Origin: Desulfobacteraceae bacterium
GTDB lineage: Bacteria > Desulfobacterota > Desulfobacteria > Desulfobacterales > SKZT01
DNA: 40,019 nt
NCBI GenBank assembly: GCA_011389745.1
Contig: JAABTQ010000032.1
Location: forward strand, 1-40,019
Direction: 5' to 3'
Under the pieces are notes generated by a model that saw nothing but the letters and a program-made list of their open reading frames with translations, ran no database searches and had not been told where the DNA came from. A program made the position numbers and the translations under genes. Of this stretch, positions 32,947-40,019 are shown piece after piece. Each line of letters starts with the position of its first letter. The stretch's first letter is position 1.

Positions 32947-33684
32947 ATGGATAAATTAATGATCCATAACATCAAAAAAGAGTTTTTTAACCTTGACCTT
33001 GCTAATTATCAATTGACCTTTGACGACGGCTTATACTCCCAATACTACTATTTTTCACTTTTTAAACCGAATCACACCCCTCGAATTTTTTTCATCATAA
33101 CCGGACTTATACAGCAGGGTAAAGCCAGAAAAGTTTTTGATGGAAAATACTTGCCTCATCTAAAATCCAGAAAATATATGTATGAGGCTTTTGTGGAAAA
33201 AAAATTCGATCAGTTTTTGAGACTTGGGGAATTAGAAATTATTGCCGATCAAAAAGATGTGATCATCGGGGCTCACAGCCATTTTCATGATATCATCTTC
33301 ACTGAACACCCATTGAAAAAAAAACTGAGTCAATGGAAGCTACATCTATTGCCTTTATCCTTGCAATATAACGATGATTCCTCCCTGAACCGACGTTCCA
33401 AATTGGCCTACCAGGGATTTTCGTACTCCGGGGGAAATCTGGTAAAACGTTCTATGACCGAATGGCTGGATTATATTAAATATGATACTGAATCATGCCT
33501 CGAGTGGTTTGAAAAATACCTGAGATTTCAACCATCCATATATTGTTTTCCTTTTAACGAATATACGCCTGTGCTGGTCGAAATTTTAAAAAGTTATGGT
33601 TTTAAGCGCTTTTATAACGGCAAATCGGGTGATAATGAAGAAATATTCAGCCGTATGGATATTGATAATTTTTTTGAGGACTAA
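32947..33684 (+). CDS. Polysaccharide deacetylase-like (NodB-fold) protein
   Basis: A protein of 245 residues when started at ATG 32947; a GTG 30 bp upstream or an ATG 12 bp downstream are alternatives, and no ribosome site is decisive. The NodB-type motif LTFDDG is present near residue 28, and a second metal motif HSHFHD (HSxxH) lies around 110. A region YCFPFNEYTPVLVEILKSYGF resembles the FPxGxY motif near the C-terminus. These enzymes remove N- or O-acetyl groups from sugars, which would fit a cell-surface polysaccharide context. There is no signal peptide, suggesting action on a cytoplasmic sugar or nucleotide-sugar. It follows the AsmA-like gene by 34 bp and precedes a MITE-like repeat and a convergent acetyltransferase gene, a natural partner for acetyl-group chemistry. 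Confidence 0.75.
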   Translation: MDKLMIHNIKKEFFNLDLANYQLTFDDGLYSQYYYFSLFKPNHTPRIFFIITGLIQQGKARKVFDGKYLPHLKSRKYMYEAFVEKKFDQFLRLGELEIIADQKDVIIGAHSHFHDIIFTEHPLKKKLSQWKLHLLPLSLQYNDDSSLNRRSKLAYQGFSYSGGNLVKRSMTEWLDYIKYDTESCLEWFEKYLRFQPSIYCFPFNEYTPVLVEILKSYGFKRFYNGKSGDNEEIFSRMDIDNFFED

Positions 33685-33695
33685 TAGTAAGAAAG

Positions 33696-33854
33696 CAGAA
33701 AACAGGCAACAGACAACAGAGAGCAGGAGGAAAGAAAGGCGTGATACTGCGAAGGGTTATGGGTTCGCAATCCGTCTCCTCTTCCCTACTTCTCCCTTAT
33801 CAATGCTTGCTGCTCTCTGCTCTCTGCTCACTGTTCTCTGTTGCCTGTTTTCTG
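33696..33854. repeat. MITE-like inverted repeat, 18-bp perfect termini, about 160 bp
   Basis: Bases 33696-33713 (CAGAAAACAGGCAACAGA) and 33837-33854 are perfect 18-bp inverted copies. The next 25 bases inward also match imperfectly, with short purine-rich units (GAGAGCAG, GAACAGTG-like). Between them lies about 100 bp of non-coding sequence. The right arm ends one base before the stop codon of the acetyltransferase gene. Repeats of this purine-rich type are familiar from Deltaproteobacterial intergenic regions. No transposase is present. Confidence 0.68.
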
Positions 33855-33855
33855 A

Positions 33856-35031
33856 TCAGGTTAATGCCGTATCTCCATCACAATAATCCAATCGGATCTC
33901 CTTTTTGAACCGTTCCAGAGGACTCTTTTCATGCGCAGGAAAGTAGAGATATTCACGTTTTTGCCTTTTTAGAAATCTTTTGAAAAAGATCCGGCTTTTT
34001 AAATAGCATCCCATTTTATCGGAAAATTCCACACGATCCGCCTGGTATTTTCTTGCATACTTTAATACAGTGGCACATGCGGCAGGAATGACATCGGTCC
34101 TTTTCAATAAATGATCCAATACCCTTAACACGGTTTTTCCTTTGTGAGAAGAAACACAAAGTATAATAAATCCGCTATAATTTTGCTGATTTTTATAATA
34201 AATTTTCAGTGCAAAGAAATTGAAAAGGTCCCGAATGTCCGAGAAATGATATCCGGATATTTCCGGCACATTACCGCATTGGGAAAGTACCCATCTTTCA
34301 TGAAGCATCCAATTGATCAATTCCGGGCCTCGATAAAAAAAAGGCTGGTGAGTTTGTTGTTGATAAAAATCGGATTCTTTGATGTCATAGGTGATACAAG
34401 CCTTATAATTGCCTGCCATTTTATTGATAAGACCGTTGATTGCCGCATAAAAAAAAAGTTTTTCCAGCTTATAAAAGCCATCCTCTACCTTTTTTATCAA
34501 ATGCTTACCAAATTGATTATTGCTGCCAAAAGCGCTATCAATATTTTTGAAGACCTTGAAAAATTCCTTGAAAAAGTGAACTCTTTCAACACGAAATTGA
34601 AAATAGTTCAGAGATCCTAAAGCTTTCATGCCATAACACTTAAGCACCTTATCGGCTTGAGGGGTAATCCGTGTGACCACAAAATCCTGATTCAAAGAAA
34701 TTATTTTATCCAAAAGTTGTTTTCCGATACCCTTGCCCCGGTATTTGTCCATAAGATAAAAGGTGCTTCCCCAAAATACCCGGTAATGGTTACTTTCAAA
34801 TGACAATATTCCAGGGAACCGGCCAATATAACCAATAACCTGATTATTTTTTAACGCCACAAAAAGTACGATATCGTCAGGTTGTGCATATGGATTTTTC
34901 ATTTGGGCCCTGGCACGGGATAACGTGATCGGAACGATCCGCTCAAAACCACTCGAATCGGCATAGCCCTTGGCAAATTGATAAAGGTCTTTCAAAGGTA
35001 CAGGTTTTATATCGATATGTTCTGAACTCAT
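33856..35031 (-). CDS. GNAT-family N-acetyltransferase with extended C-terminus
   Basis: A 391-residue protein. The N-terminal GNAT domain (about 10-150) has the beta4-alpha3 acetyl-CoA motif DKYRGKGIGKQLLDKIISL (R/Q-x-x-G-x-G/A form), preceded by IGYIGRFPGILSFE. The remaining 240 residues form a second region rich in aromatic and basic residues (FYRGPELINWMLHERWVLS), possibly a second degenerate GNAT or a domain for a large acceptor. Such two-part acetyltransferases are common in polysaccharide clusters. It converges with the deacetylase-like gene, so acetylation and deacetylation of the same surface sugar is a reasonable guess. The stop codon lies next to the inverted repeat. The start ATG has a weak ribosome site. 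Confidence 0.78.
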   Translation of the reverse strand: MSSEHIDIKPVPLKDLYQFAKGYADSSGFERIVPITLSRARAQMKNPYAQPDDIVLFVALKNNQVIGYIGRFPGILSFESNHYRVFWGSTFYLMDKYRGKGIGKQLLDKIISLNQDFVVTRITPQADKVLKCYGMKALGSLNYFQFRVERVHFFKEFFKVFKNIDSAFGSNNQFGKHLIKKVEDGFYKLEKLFFYAAINGLINKMAGNYKACITYDIKESDFYQQQTHQPFFYRGPELINWMLHERWVLSQCGNVPEISGYHFSDIRDLFNFFALKIYYKNQQNYSGFIILCVSSHKGKTVLRVLDHLLKRTDVIPAACATVLKYARKYQADRVEFSDKMGCYLKSRIFFKRFLKRQKREYLYFPAHEKSPLERFKKEIRLDYCDGDTALT

Positions 35032-35236
35032 TAATTTTACCGAAATATGTTTTGCGGATCAATAACGTGCTAAACTCTGATGTACCGTCTTATTATTACC
35101 AATATACATCGTTTACCCTATTTCTTTTGATTTGAACAGATTTTAGAGTCAAATAAAAATGTCAATATATCTAGAACGTTAGGCCAATGAGAACCAAACC
35201 GTGATAAAAAGCTCTGGGGGGAGGCTTTTCCAAGAA

Positions 35237-35623
35237 ATGACAAGACATATAATGATTGTAGATGATAATCCCCTGCTCCGTAAAACGATAAAAGAAATTT
35301 TAAAAGCTGAGTTTCCCGCAGTGATCATTTCCGAAGCATTCTCGGGCGAAACCATGTGGCAAATTTTCAATGATCAGCTTCCTGATCTCATATTTATGGA
35401 TATTAAACTGGCGGAAGAAAACGGTTTGGAGCTAACCTCTGCAATAAAGGCAAAACACCCTAATATAATTATTGCCATTTTTACCAACCACGACTTACCT
35501 GAATACAGGCAAAAGGCAGGCATTTGCGGGGCGGAATTTTTTCTCTCCAAACTGGATTGCAAAGCACAGGATTTAACCCAGTTGGCCTCAACCATACTCA
35601 ATCAACCAAGAGCGAAATTATAA
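35237..35623 (+). CDS. Single-domain response regulator (receiver only)
   Basis: A receiver-only protein of 128 residues from the ATG at 35237, or 140 from a GTG at 35201; I prefer the ATG because it gives the family-typical MTRHIMIVDDNPLLRK. The acidic pair D9/D10 (VDDN), phospho-acceptor D55 (LIFMDIKL) and conserved K in FFLSKLD near 104 are present. No output domain follows, so it works through protein contacts or a relay. No histidine kinase is encoded nearby. It lies upstream of the phasin-UbiB-fadIJ operon but is separated by 157 bp with a palindrome and a promoter, so it is probably a separate unit. Confidence 0.85.
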   Translation: MTRHIMIVDDNPLLRKTIKEILKAEFPAVIISEAFSGETMWQIFNDQLPDLIFMDIKLAEENGLELTSAIKAKHPNIIIAIFTNHDLPEYRQKAGICGAEFFLSKLDCKAQDLTQLASTILNQPRAKL

Positions 35624-35657
35624 TGTCTGCAATGTTCCGGGGATTTTTCCTGTTCTG

Positions 35658-35672
35658 ATTGTTTTAAACAAT
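35658..35672. promoter_or_regulatory. Perfect 15-bp palindrome upstream of the fadIJ operon
   Basis: ATTGTTTTAAACAAT is a perfect 7-1-7 palindrome. It lies 46 bp upstream of the -35 box of the promoter for the phasin-like gene, a reasonable operator position for a TetR or FadR-type regulator. It is AT-rich, so it could occur by chance or be part of a weak terminator for the receiver gene. Confidence 0.45.
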
Positions 35673-35717
35673 AACACCTTACCTTCCATAACTCCATGGT
35701 ATTCCGCATATCAATTC

Positions 35718-35747
35718 TTGACGAATGAGCCTTTAATTTCATAGACT
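35718..35747 (+). promoter_or_regulatory. Candidate promoter of the phasin-UbiB-fadI-fadJ operon
   Basis: TTGACG (35718-35723) is followed after 18 bp by TAGACT (35742-35747). Transcription would begin near 35754, upstream of both possible starts of the phasin-like gene. The -10 match is moderate. Confidence 0.5.
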
Positions 35748-35780
35748 AATTTTATCTTTATAACCAAAAAACATTATTAT

Positions 35781-36194
35781 ATGAGAAAAAATAAAGGCGT
35801 TATCGAAAAACTTTTTAAACAATCAGAAACAATCTTAAAATTTGAGGGTGCAATGTTGAAAGATATTCGTAAAGGACTGATGACTGGCTTGGGAGCGGTA
35901 GTTTTGACACGGGAAAAAATTGAAACAGTTTGCCGCAAGTTTGTTGAAGACACCAAAATGAGCAAAGAGGATGCTCAAAAACTCGCTGATGAGATTTATC
36001 TTGCTGGAGAAAGACAGTGGGGTGATTTCGAAAAAATGTTTAAAGATACTGTCCGTGGTACAATGGAAAGTCTTGATATCGGAAGCAGAAATGACTTAAC
36101 CTTGCTTAAAGATAAATTGGAAAATATTGAAAAAAGACTGACTTTACTGGAAGCTGTTGGATATGTGCCTAAAGAGAAAGGGTTATCATCATAG
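35781..36194 (+). CDS. Phasin-like/coiled-coil accessory protein
   Basis: A 137-residue helical protein if started at 35781, or 113 from an ATG at 35853, which has a better GAGGG ribosome site and gives the family-like opening MLKDIRKGLMTGLGAVVLTREK. It then shows alternating helical segments (DAQKLADEIYL, FEKMFKDTVRGTMESLD) and a C-terminal coiled coil (LLKDKLENIEKRLTLLE). This resembles phasin-family proteins that coat polyhydroxyalkanoate granules or lipid surfaces, and in its tail the UbiK/BMFP accessory proteins. Its stop overlaps the UbiB-like start by one base, so a lipid- or quinone-linked job is likely. No enzyme motif is present. Confidence 0.72.
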   Translation: MRKNKGVIEKLFKQSETILKFEGAMLKDIRKGLMTGLGAVVLTREKIETVCRKFVEDTKMSKEDAQKLADEIYLAGERQWGDFEKMFKDTVRGTMESLDIGSRNDLTLLKDKLENIEKRLTLLEAVGYVPKEKGLSS

Positions 36195-37846
36195 TGAAAA
36201 TTAAAACCATTGCCAATCTGGGCCGTTTTAAAGACATTGTTTTTACACTCATCAAATATGGGTTCGGAGGCATGGTCGAACATCTGGATTTTCCCGGAAA
36301 GCATGAAAAAAAAGGGTCTTCTTATGTCGACAGGAGACTTGGCACCTATGAACGCTTTCGAATGGCACTTGAGGATCTGGGACCAACATTTATCAAATTC
36401 GGCCAGATAATGAGCCTCCGTTCAGATTTGCTTCCCAAGGAATTGGTTTTAGAACTTGGCAAACTTCAGGATGAAATTGCTCCCGTAGATTTTTCCTTAA
36501 TTCGAAAAGTCATAGAGGAAAATATCGGGTATCCCATGGAAGAGCTGTTTATACTATTTGAGGAAAAACCCATAGCAGCAGCTTCCCTGTCTCAGGTTCA
36601 CAGGGCTGTTTTAAAAGAAAGCCGACAGGCGGTAGCTGTCAAGGTCCAAAGGCCAAATATACGAAACACCATCGAAACGGATTTGAATATCTTGGAAACC
36701 ATCGCCGATCAGATACACGATCGTCTTTCCGAATACAAGATCTATGATTTTCCAGGCCTTGTGCGATTGACCCGGCGAAATATACAGCGTGAGCTCAATT
36801 TTAGTCGCGAAGCCCGCTATATGACCATTGCGAGAGCCGGCTTGGGAGAAATGAAGGGCGTTTATATTCCCAAGCCTTTCATTGATCTTTGCACTCCCTC
36901 TTTATTGATCATGGAATTGATCGAAGGTAACAAGCTAAAAGAACTGGATTTAAAGAATCTGGAAAATCCGGAGCCTCTTGCCAGAAGGGGTTTGAAGCTT
37001 ACCATAAAGCAGATCCTTGAAGATGGTTTTTTTCATGCCGACCCCCATCCGGGCAACCTGCTGATTACGAAAGATCATGTTTTGTGCATACTGGATTGGG
37101 GAATGGTCGGACGTCTTACTGAAGGTGAACGTTTCGATTTAATTGATTTTCTGTATGCAATTGTCGATCAGGACAGCAAAAAGCTGGTAGATGCTCTTCT
37201 GGTTATCACCAAAGCCGAAGAGGAGATAGATCACCGAAGATTGGAGCGGGATTTGATGGATATTCTGGATTCTTATCTGTCAACCCCCCTTAAAGACCTG
37301 AACCTGGGGGCTTTGATCCTGGAGATTACTGACCTTTTACGGGAATATCGCCTTCGTCTTCCGCCGGATCTTTTTGTCATGCTTAAGGCTCTGATCACCG
37401 CCGAAGGAACGGCCAGGCTGATTTATCCGGAACTGGATGTCGTGTCTCAGGCCGAACCTTTTCTCAGAAAGGCTGCTGCAAAACGTTTCAGCCCCGGATT
37501 TCTGATGAAAAAGTTTCAAAACGCGATTTCAGGAATATTGACTTATCGCGGTGACCTCAACAGGCGATTTGTTCGGATCATAGAAAAAGTCGATCGCGGA
37601 GAGCTAAATATCAGGTTCGAACATAAAAGCCTGGGAGGACTTAGGAATACTCTTGAGAATATATCGAGCCGCTTGACTTTCGGGATTATTATTGCCGCAA
37701 TGATCATCGGCTCCTCAATGATTATCACCACAGGTGTTAAACCGCTTTTGTTCGGATTTCCTGCTTTTGGAATGATTGGCTATATCATATCGGCTGTTGC
37801 AGGTTTGTGGCTGATTTATAATATCATTAAAACCCGGCGTTATTAA
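36194..37846 (+). CDS. UbiB/AarF/ABC1-family protein kinase-like
   Basis: A 550-residue protein of the ADCK/UbiB family. The KxGQ motif is in PTFIKFGQIMSLRSDLLP, the alanine-rich loop in AAASLSQVHRA, and the conserved lysine in VAVKVQRP. A catalytic loop region HADPHPGNLL and DWGMVG follow. The C-terminus has two membrane helices (about 495-545). UbiB proteins support lipid-soluble quinone biosynthesis or transport by ATP-dependent conformational action; in an anaerobe the likely client would be menaquinone, which is an inference. The start is a GTG overlapping the previous stop by one base (TAGTG). fadI follows 16 bp after the stop, so the operon links this protein with beta-oxidation. Confidence 0.92.
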   Translation: MKIKTIANLGRFKDIVFTLIKYGFGGMVEHLDFPGKHEKKGSSYVDRRLGTYERFRMALEDLGPTFIKFGQIMSLRSDLLPKELVLELGKLQDEIAPVDFSLIRKVIEENIGYPMEELFILFEEKPIAAASLSQVHRAVLKESRQAVAVKVQRPNIRNTIETDLNILETIADQIHDRLSEYKIYDFPGLVRLTRRNIQRELNFSREARYMTIARAGLGEMKGVYIPKPFIDLCTPSLLIMELIEGNKLKELDLKNLENPEPLARRGLKLTIKQILEDGFFHADPHPGNLLITKDHVLCILDWGMVGRLTEGERFDLIDFLYAIVDQDSKKLVDALLVITKAEEEIDHRRLERDLMDILDSYLSTPLKDLNLGALILEITDLLREYRLRLPPDLFVMLKALITAEGTARLIYPELDVVSQAEPFLRKAAAKRFSPGFLMKKFQNAISGILTYRGDLNRRFVRIIEKVDRGELNIRFEHKSLGGLRNTLENISSRLTFGIIIAAMIIGSSMIITTGVKPLLFGFPAFGMIGYIISAVAGLWLIYNIIKTRRY

Positions 37847-37862
37847 AACTAAGGAGATTCCC

Positions 37863-39149
37863 ATGCCCCGCATCGCCATAATTAATGGTGTTCGATCCCC
37901 ATTTACCAAATTTAACACCATTCAAAAAGATATCAAGGCTTCCGATCTGGCCAGATATGTCATACGAGAGGTTATGGAACGAACCGGAATCGATGCCAAA
38001 AGGATTGATCACGTGGTTTTCGGGTGCGGGGGACCGCCCGCCGATGCACCGAATATCGCACGAACATCTGCCCTGAAAGCGGGAATTCCTGAATCTGTCC
38101 CGGCGTACACTGTCCAGCGAAATTGTGCTGCGGGCATGCAGGCAATAACAGAAGCCTGTATGATGATCCAAATGGGCCATGCTACAGTTGCCATTGCAGG
38201 GGGCGTGGAAAGCATGAGCAATATCCCGTTGTTTTTTAAAAAATCCTTTCAGAATAAAATGACCGATCTGTCGCGTGCCAAAAGCATTTGGACAAAACTT
38301 AAAATCGCAGCTTCTTTTCGTCCCCGGGATTTTACACCGGTCATAGGCGTTGCACTGGGACTTACCGACACATATTGCGGTCTTAACATGGGTGAAACCG
38401 CCGAAGTTCTTGCCAAAAAGTATGGCATAACCAGAATTCAACAGGATGAAATTGCATTGAGAAGCCATCAAAGGGTGACTGCGGCCTGGGAACAGGACCT
38501 TTATAAAGATGAAGTTATGACCGTTTTCAATCCGGACGGCAATCCTGATATAATCTTGGAAGACAACGGCCATCGCACAAACCAGACAATGGATGCCCTT
38601 GCCAAACTAAAGCCTTACTTTGATCGTCAATTCGGAACCGTAACTCCTGGAAATTCCTCCCAACTTACCGATGGTGCCGCTGCCATGGTCTTAATGGATG
38701 AAGAATACGCATTTGCTGAAGGTTACACACCCAAAGCTTTTGTCCGATCCTGGGGATATGCGGGAAACGATCCGTCAACCATGGGATTGGGACCGGCTTT
38801 TGCCACACCTATTGCTTTGGATCGCGCGGGTCTTGCCATGAAAGATATCCAATTGATTGAACTTAACGAGGCATTTGCCGCCCAGGTTATTGCTAACGAG
38901 ATTGCATTTTCATCCAAAAAGTTCGCTCAGGAAAATCTGGGCCGGTCGGAACCCATCGGAGAAATTGACCGGGATATTTTGAATGTTAATGGAGGCGCTA
39001 TTGCCTTGGGTCACCCGATCGGTGCTTCAGGAACAAGGCTTGTGCTGACTTTAACCAGAGAAATGGAACGTCGGGACTGCCGATACGGTTTGGCCACCCT
39101 ATGTGTGGGCGGTGGTCAGGGAGCCGCCATGATTATCGAACGACAATAA
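37863..39149 (+). CDS. fadI: Thiolase, FadI-type 3-ketoacyl-CoA thiolase
   Basis: A 428-residue thiolase, slightly longer than the other one in this window. The nucleophile is C88 in VQRNCAAGMQAIT. The family motifs NEAFAAQ and GHPIGASGTR and the second cysteine in LCVGGGQG are present. It carries an extra segment (about 130-170, FKKSFQNKMTDLSRAKSIW) typical of FadI-type enzymes paired with FadJ. It releases acetyl-CoA from 3-ketoacyl-CoA. The ribosome site AAGGAG is 7 bases before the ATG. The next gene, 11 bp on, is the FadJ-type multifunctional enzyme, completing an anaerobic-type beta-oxidation pair. I assign the symbol because of this pairing. Confidence 0.88.
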   Translation: MPRIAIINGVRSPFTKFNTIQKDIKASDLARYVIREVMERTGIDAKRIDHVVFGCGGPPADAPNIARTSALKAGIPESVPAYTVQRNCAAGMQAITEACMMIQMGHATVAIAGGVESMSNIPLFFKKSFQNKMTDLSRAKSIWTKLKIAASFRPRDFTPVIGVALGLTDTYCGLNMGETAEVLAKKYGITRIQQDEIALRSHQRVTAAWEQDLYKDEVMTVFNPDGNPDIILEDNGHRTNQTMDALAKLKPYFDRQFGTVTPGNSSQLTDGAAAMVLMDEEYAFAEGYTPKAFVRSWGYAGNDPSTMGLGPAFATPIALDRAGLAMKDIQLIELNEAFAAQVIANEIAFSSKKFAQENLGRSEPIGEIDRDILNVNGGAIALGHPIGASGTRLVLTLTREMERRDCRYGLATLCVGGGQGAAMIIERQ

Positions 39150-39160
39150 AGGGAAAAATC

Positions 39161-40019
39161 ATGAATCTACACACATCTTTTGAAATAACCGAAACTGGTG
39201 TTGCAGTCATTAAACTGGACAACAAGGACACTTGGCTGAATGTTCTGGGCACATCCTTTTTAAAGTCTTTCAATGAAACTCTAACCGAAGTTTTAGCAAA
39301 GCCCCATGTCAAAGCCATGGTGATTTGCTCGGCAAAAAAAACCGGATTTATCGCCGGGGCCGATATAAATGAATTGGCAAAAATCAACACTGCAGAAGAT
39401 GCACAAATGGCGGCAAAGCAAGGTCAAAGGATTTTTTGCAGACTCGCCGATTTTAAAATTCCGACCATCGCTGCCATCAACGGCCATTGCATGGGCGGAG
39501 GAACAGAGATGATTCTGGCATGTGATTTTCGGCTTGCCGCTAGAGAAAAGGCCAATATTGCCCTTCCGGAGGTCAGGCTGGGAATTTTTCCCGGATGGGG
39601 AGGTACCCAGCGCCTTCCACGACTTATTTCTTTACGCAGTGCTTTGGATATGATCCTGACCGGAAAAGGTTACAATGCTTCAAAAGCCTTTCGCTGTGGT
39701 CTGGTGGACAAGGTGGTCCCTGATGACATATTAAATGACTATGCAGTCAAATTTGCCGAAGAAGTCATCCGTACAAAAGGTGTAAAATATATTGCGGCCC
39801 GCAAAAAAAAGGCACGGGGTATCTTGGAACTTATTACCGATAAAAATTTTATCGGTCGTTTTATTACGCTGACTTTCGCCAGGCAGCAGGTGCTTAAAAA
39901 AACATATGGTAACTATCCTGCCCCCTTATTGGCCATCAAGGCTATGCTCCGGGGGCTTTCAAAACCTTTGGAACACGGGCTTGACATTGAAGCCCGCTTA
40001 TTTGGTGAAGCAGTAGCTA
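39161..40019 (+). CDS. fadJ: FadJ-type enoyl-CoA hydratase/3-hydroxyacyl-CoA dehydrogenase, N-terminal part (runs off the right edge)
   Basis: The 286 visible codons encode the enoyl-CoA hydratase half of a multifunctional FadJ/FadB-like alpha subunit. Both catalytic glutamates are visible, in [10 protein letters not shown] and [17 protein letters not shown], and the oxyanion-hole motif GFIAGADI is also present. The segment [20 protein letters not shown] is the linker conserved in trifunctional-type enzymes, showing that the protein continues into the dehydrogenase domain beyond the window rather than being a stand-alone crotonase. Ribosome site AAAGGGA is about 7 bases before the ATG. It follows fadI by 11 bp, so both act together on fatty acyl-CoA. 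Confidence 0.92.
   Translation, partial: MNLHTSFEITETGVAVIKLDNKDTWLNVLGTSFLKSFNETLTEVLAKPHVKAMVICSAKKTGFIAGADINELAKINTAEDAQMAAKQGQRIFCRLADFKIPTIAAINGHCMGGGTEMILACDFRLAAREKANIALPEVRLGIFPGWGGTQRLPRLISLRSALDMILTGKGYNASKAFRCGLVDKVVPDDILNDYAVKFAEEVIRTKGVKYIAARKKKARGILELITDKNFIGRFITLTFARQQVLKKTYGNYPAPLLAIKAMLRGLSKPLEHGLDIEARLFGEAVA

Overview
The window looks like chromosomal core DNA from an anaerobic, Gram-negative, fatty-acid-oxidising member of the Desulfobacterota (Desulfobacteraceae-like sulfate reducers). This is an inference from gene content: LptD and Kdo8N-type LPS genes (outer membrane), a stand-alone desulforedoxin and a rubrerythrin-type ferritin (anaerobe oxidative defence), a feo ferrous-iron locus, a MEMO-family protein, FmdB and RicT, several acyl-CoA beta-oxidation genes, and moderately AT-rich sequence. 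I see no prophage, integrase, transposase, CRISPR array, rRNA or tRNA.

Layout. 1-550: the 5' end of purC (minus strand), preceded by a good promoter, an approximately 170-nt non-coding leader and a 17-bp terminator hairpin directly before the purC ribosome site. 550-3860: minus-strand genes mpsC-like (DUF2294), an anchored TPR protein, a double-SH3 exported protein, a PPP-family phosphatase and a radical SAM activase-like protein. 3927-7190: iron locus fur-feoA fusion, feoA, feoB, driven by a promoter that contains a perfect palindrome. 7288-9881: FmdB zinc ribbon, MEMO-family protein and a thiolase. 10194-11489: rubrerythrin-like protein and surE, converging on a strong hairpin.

11621-20337 (plus strand): lptD, a NusG-like specialised antiterminator, an HU/IHF-type protein, then the tight informational run holB-ricT-metG and a small transpeptidase-only penicillin-binding protein. 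20386-26511: kdnA-kdnB, the Kdo to Kdo8N pathway that replaces the 8-hydroxyl of the LPS inner-core sugar by an amine, followed 4 bp later by a 1262-residue GlmS-like protein. In that protein the catalytic cysteine of the amidotransferase domain is internal (residue 56), behind a hydrophobic N-terminal segment. This three-gene unit is the most interesting part of the window.

26525-35031: accessory or envelope genes: receiver domain, small unknown protein, nicotinamidase-like hydrolase, MFS carrier, desulforedoxin, coiled-coil lipoprotein, AsmA-like protein, polysaccharide deacetylase-like protein, a MITE-like inverted repeat, and a GNAT acetyltransferase. 35200-40019: receiver protein, then a lipid-metabolism operon of a phasin-like protein, a UbiB/AarF kinase-like protein, fadI and fadJ (cut by the window end), with a promoter and an upstream perfect 15-bp palindrome.

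Common themes are envelope/LPS construction (lptD, kdnAB, GlmS-like protein, PBP, AsmA-like protein, deacetylase), ferrous iron uptake and its control, and beta-oxidation (three thiolase/hydratase genes). All functional names come from reading motifs by eye; no database search was run.
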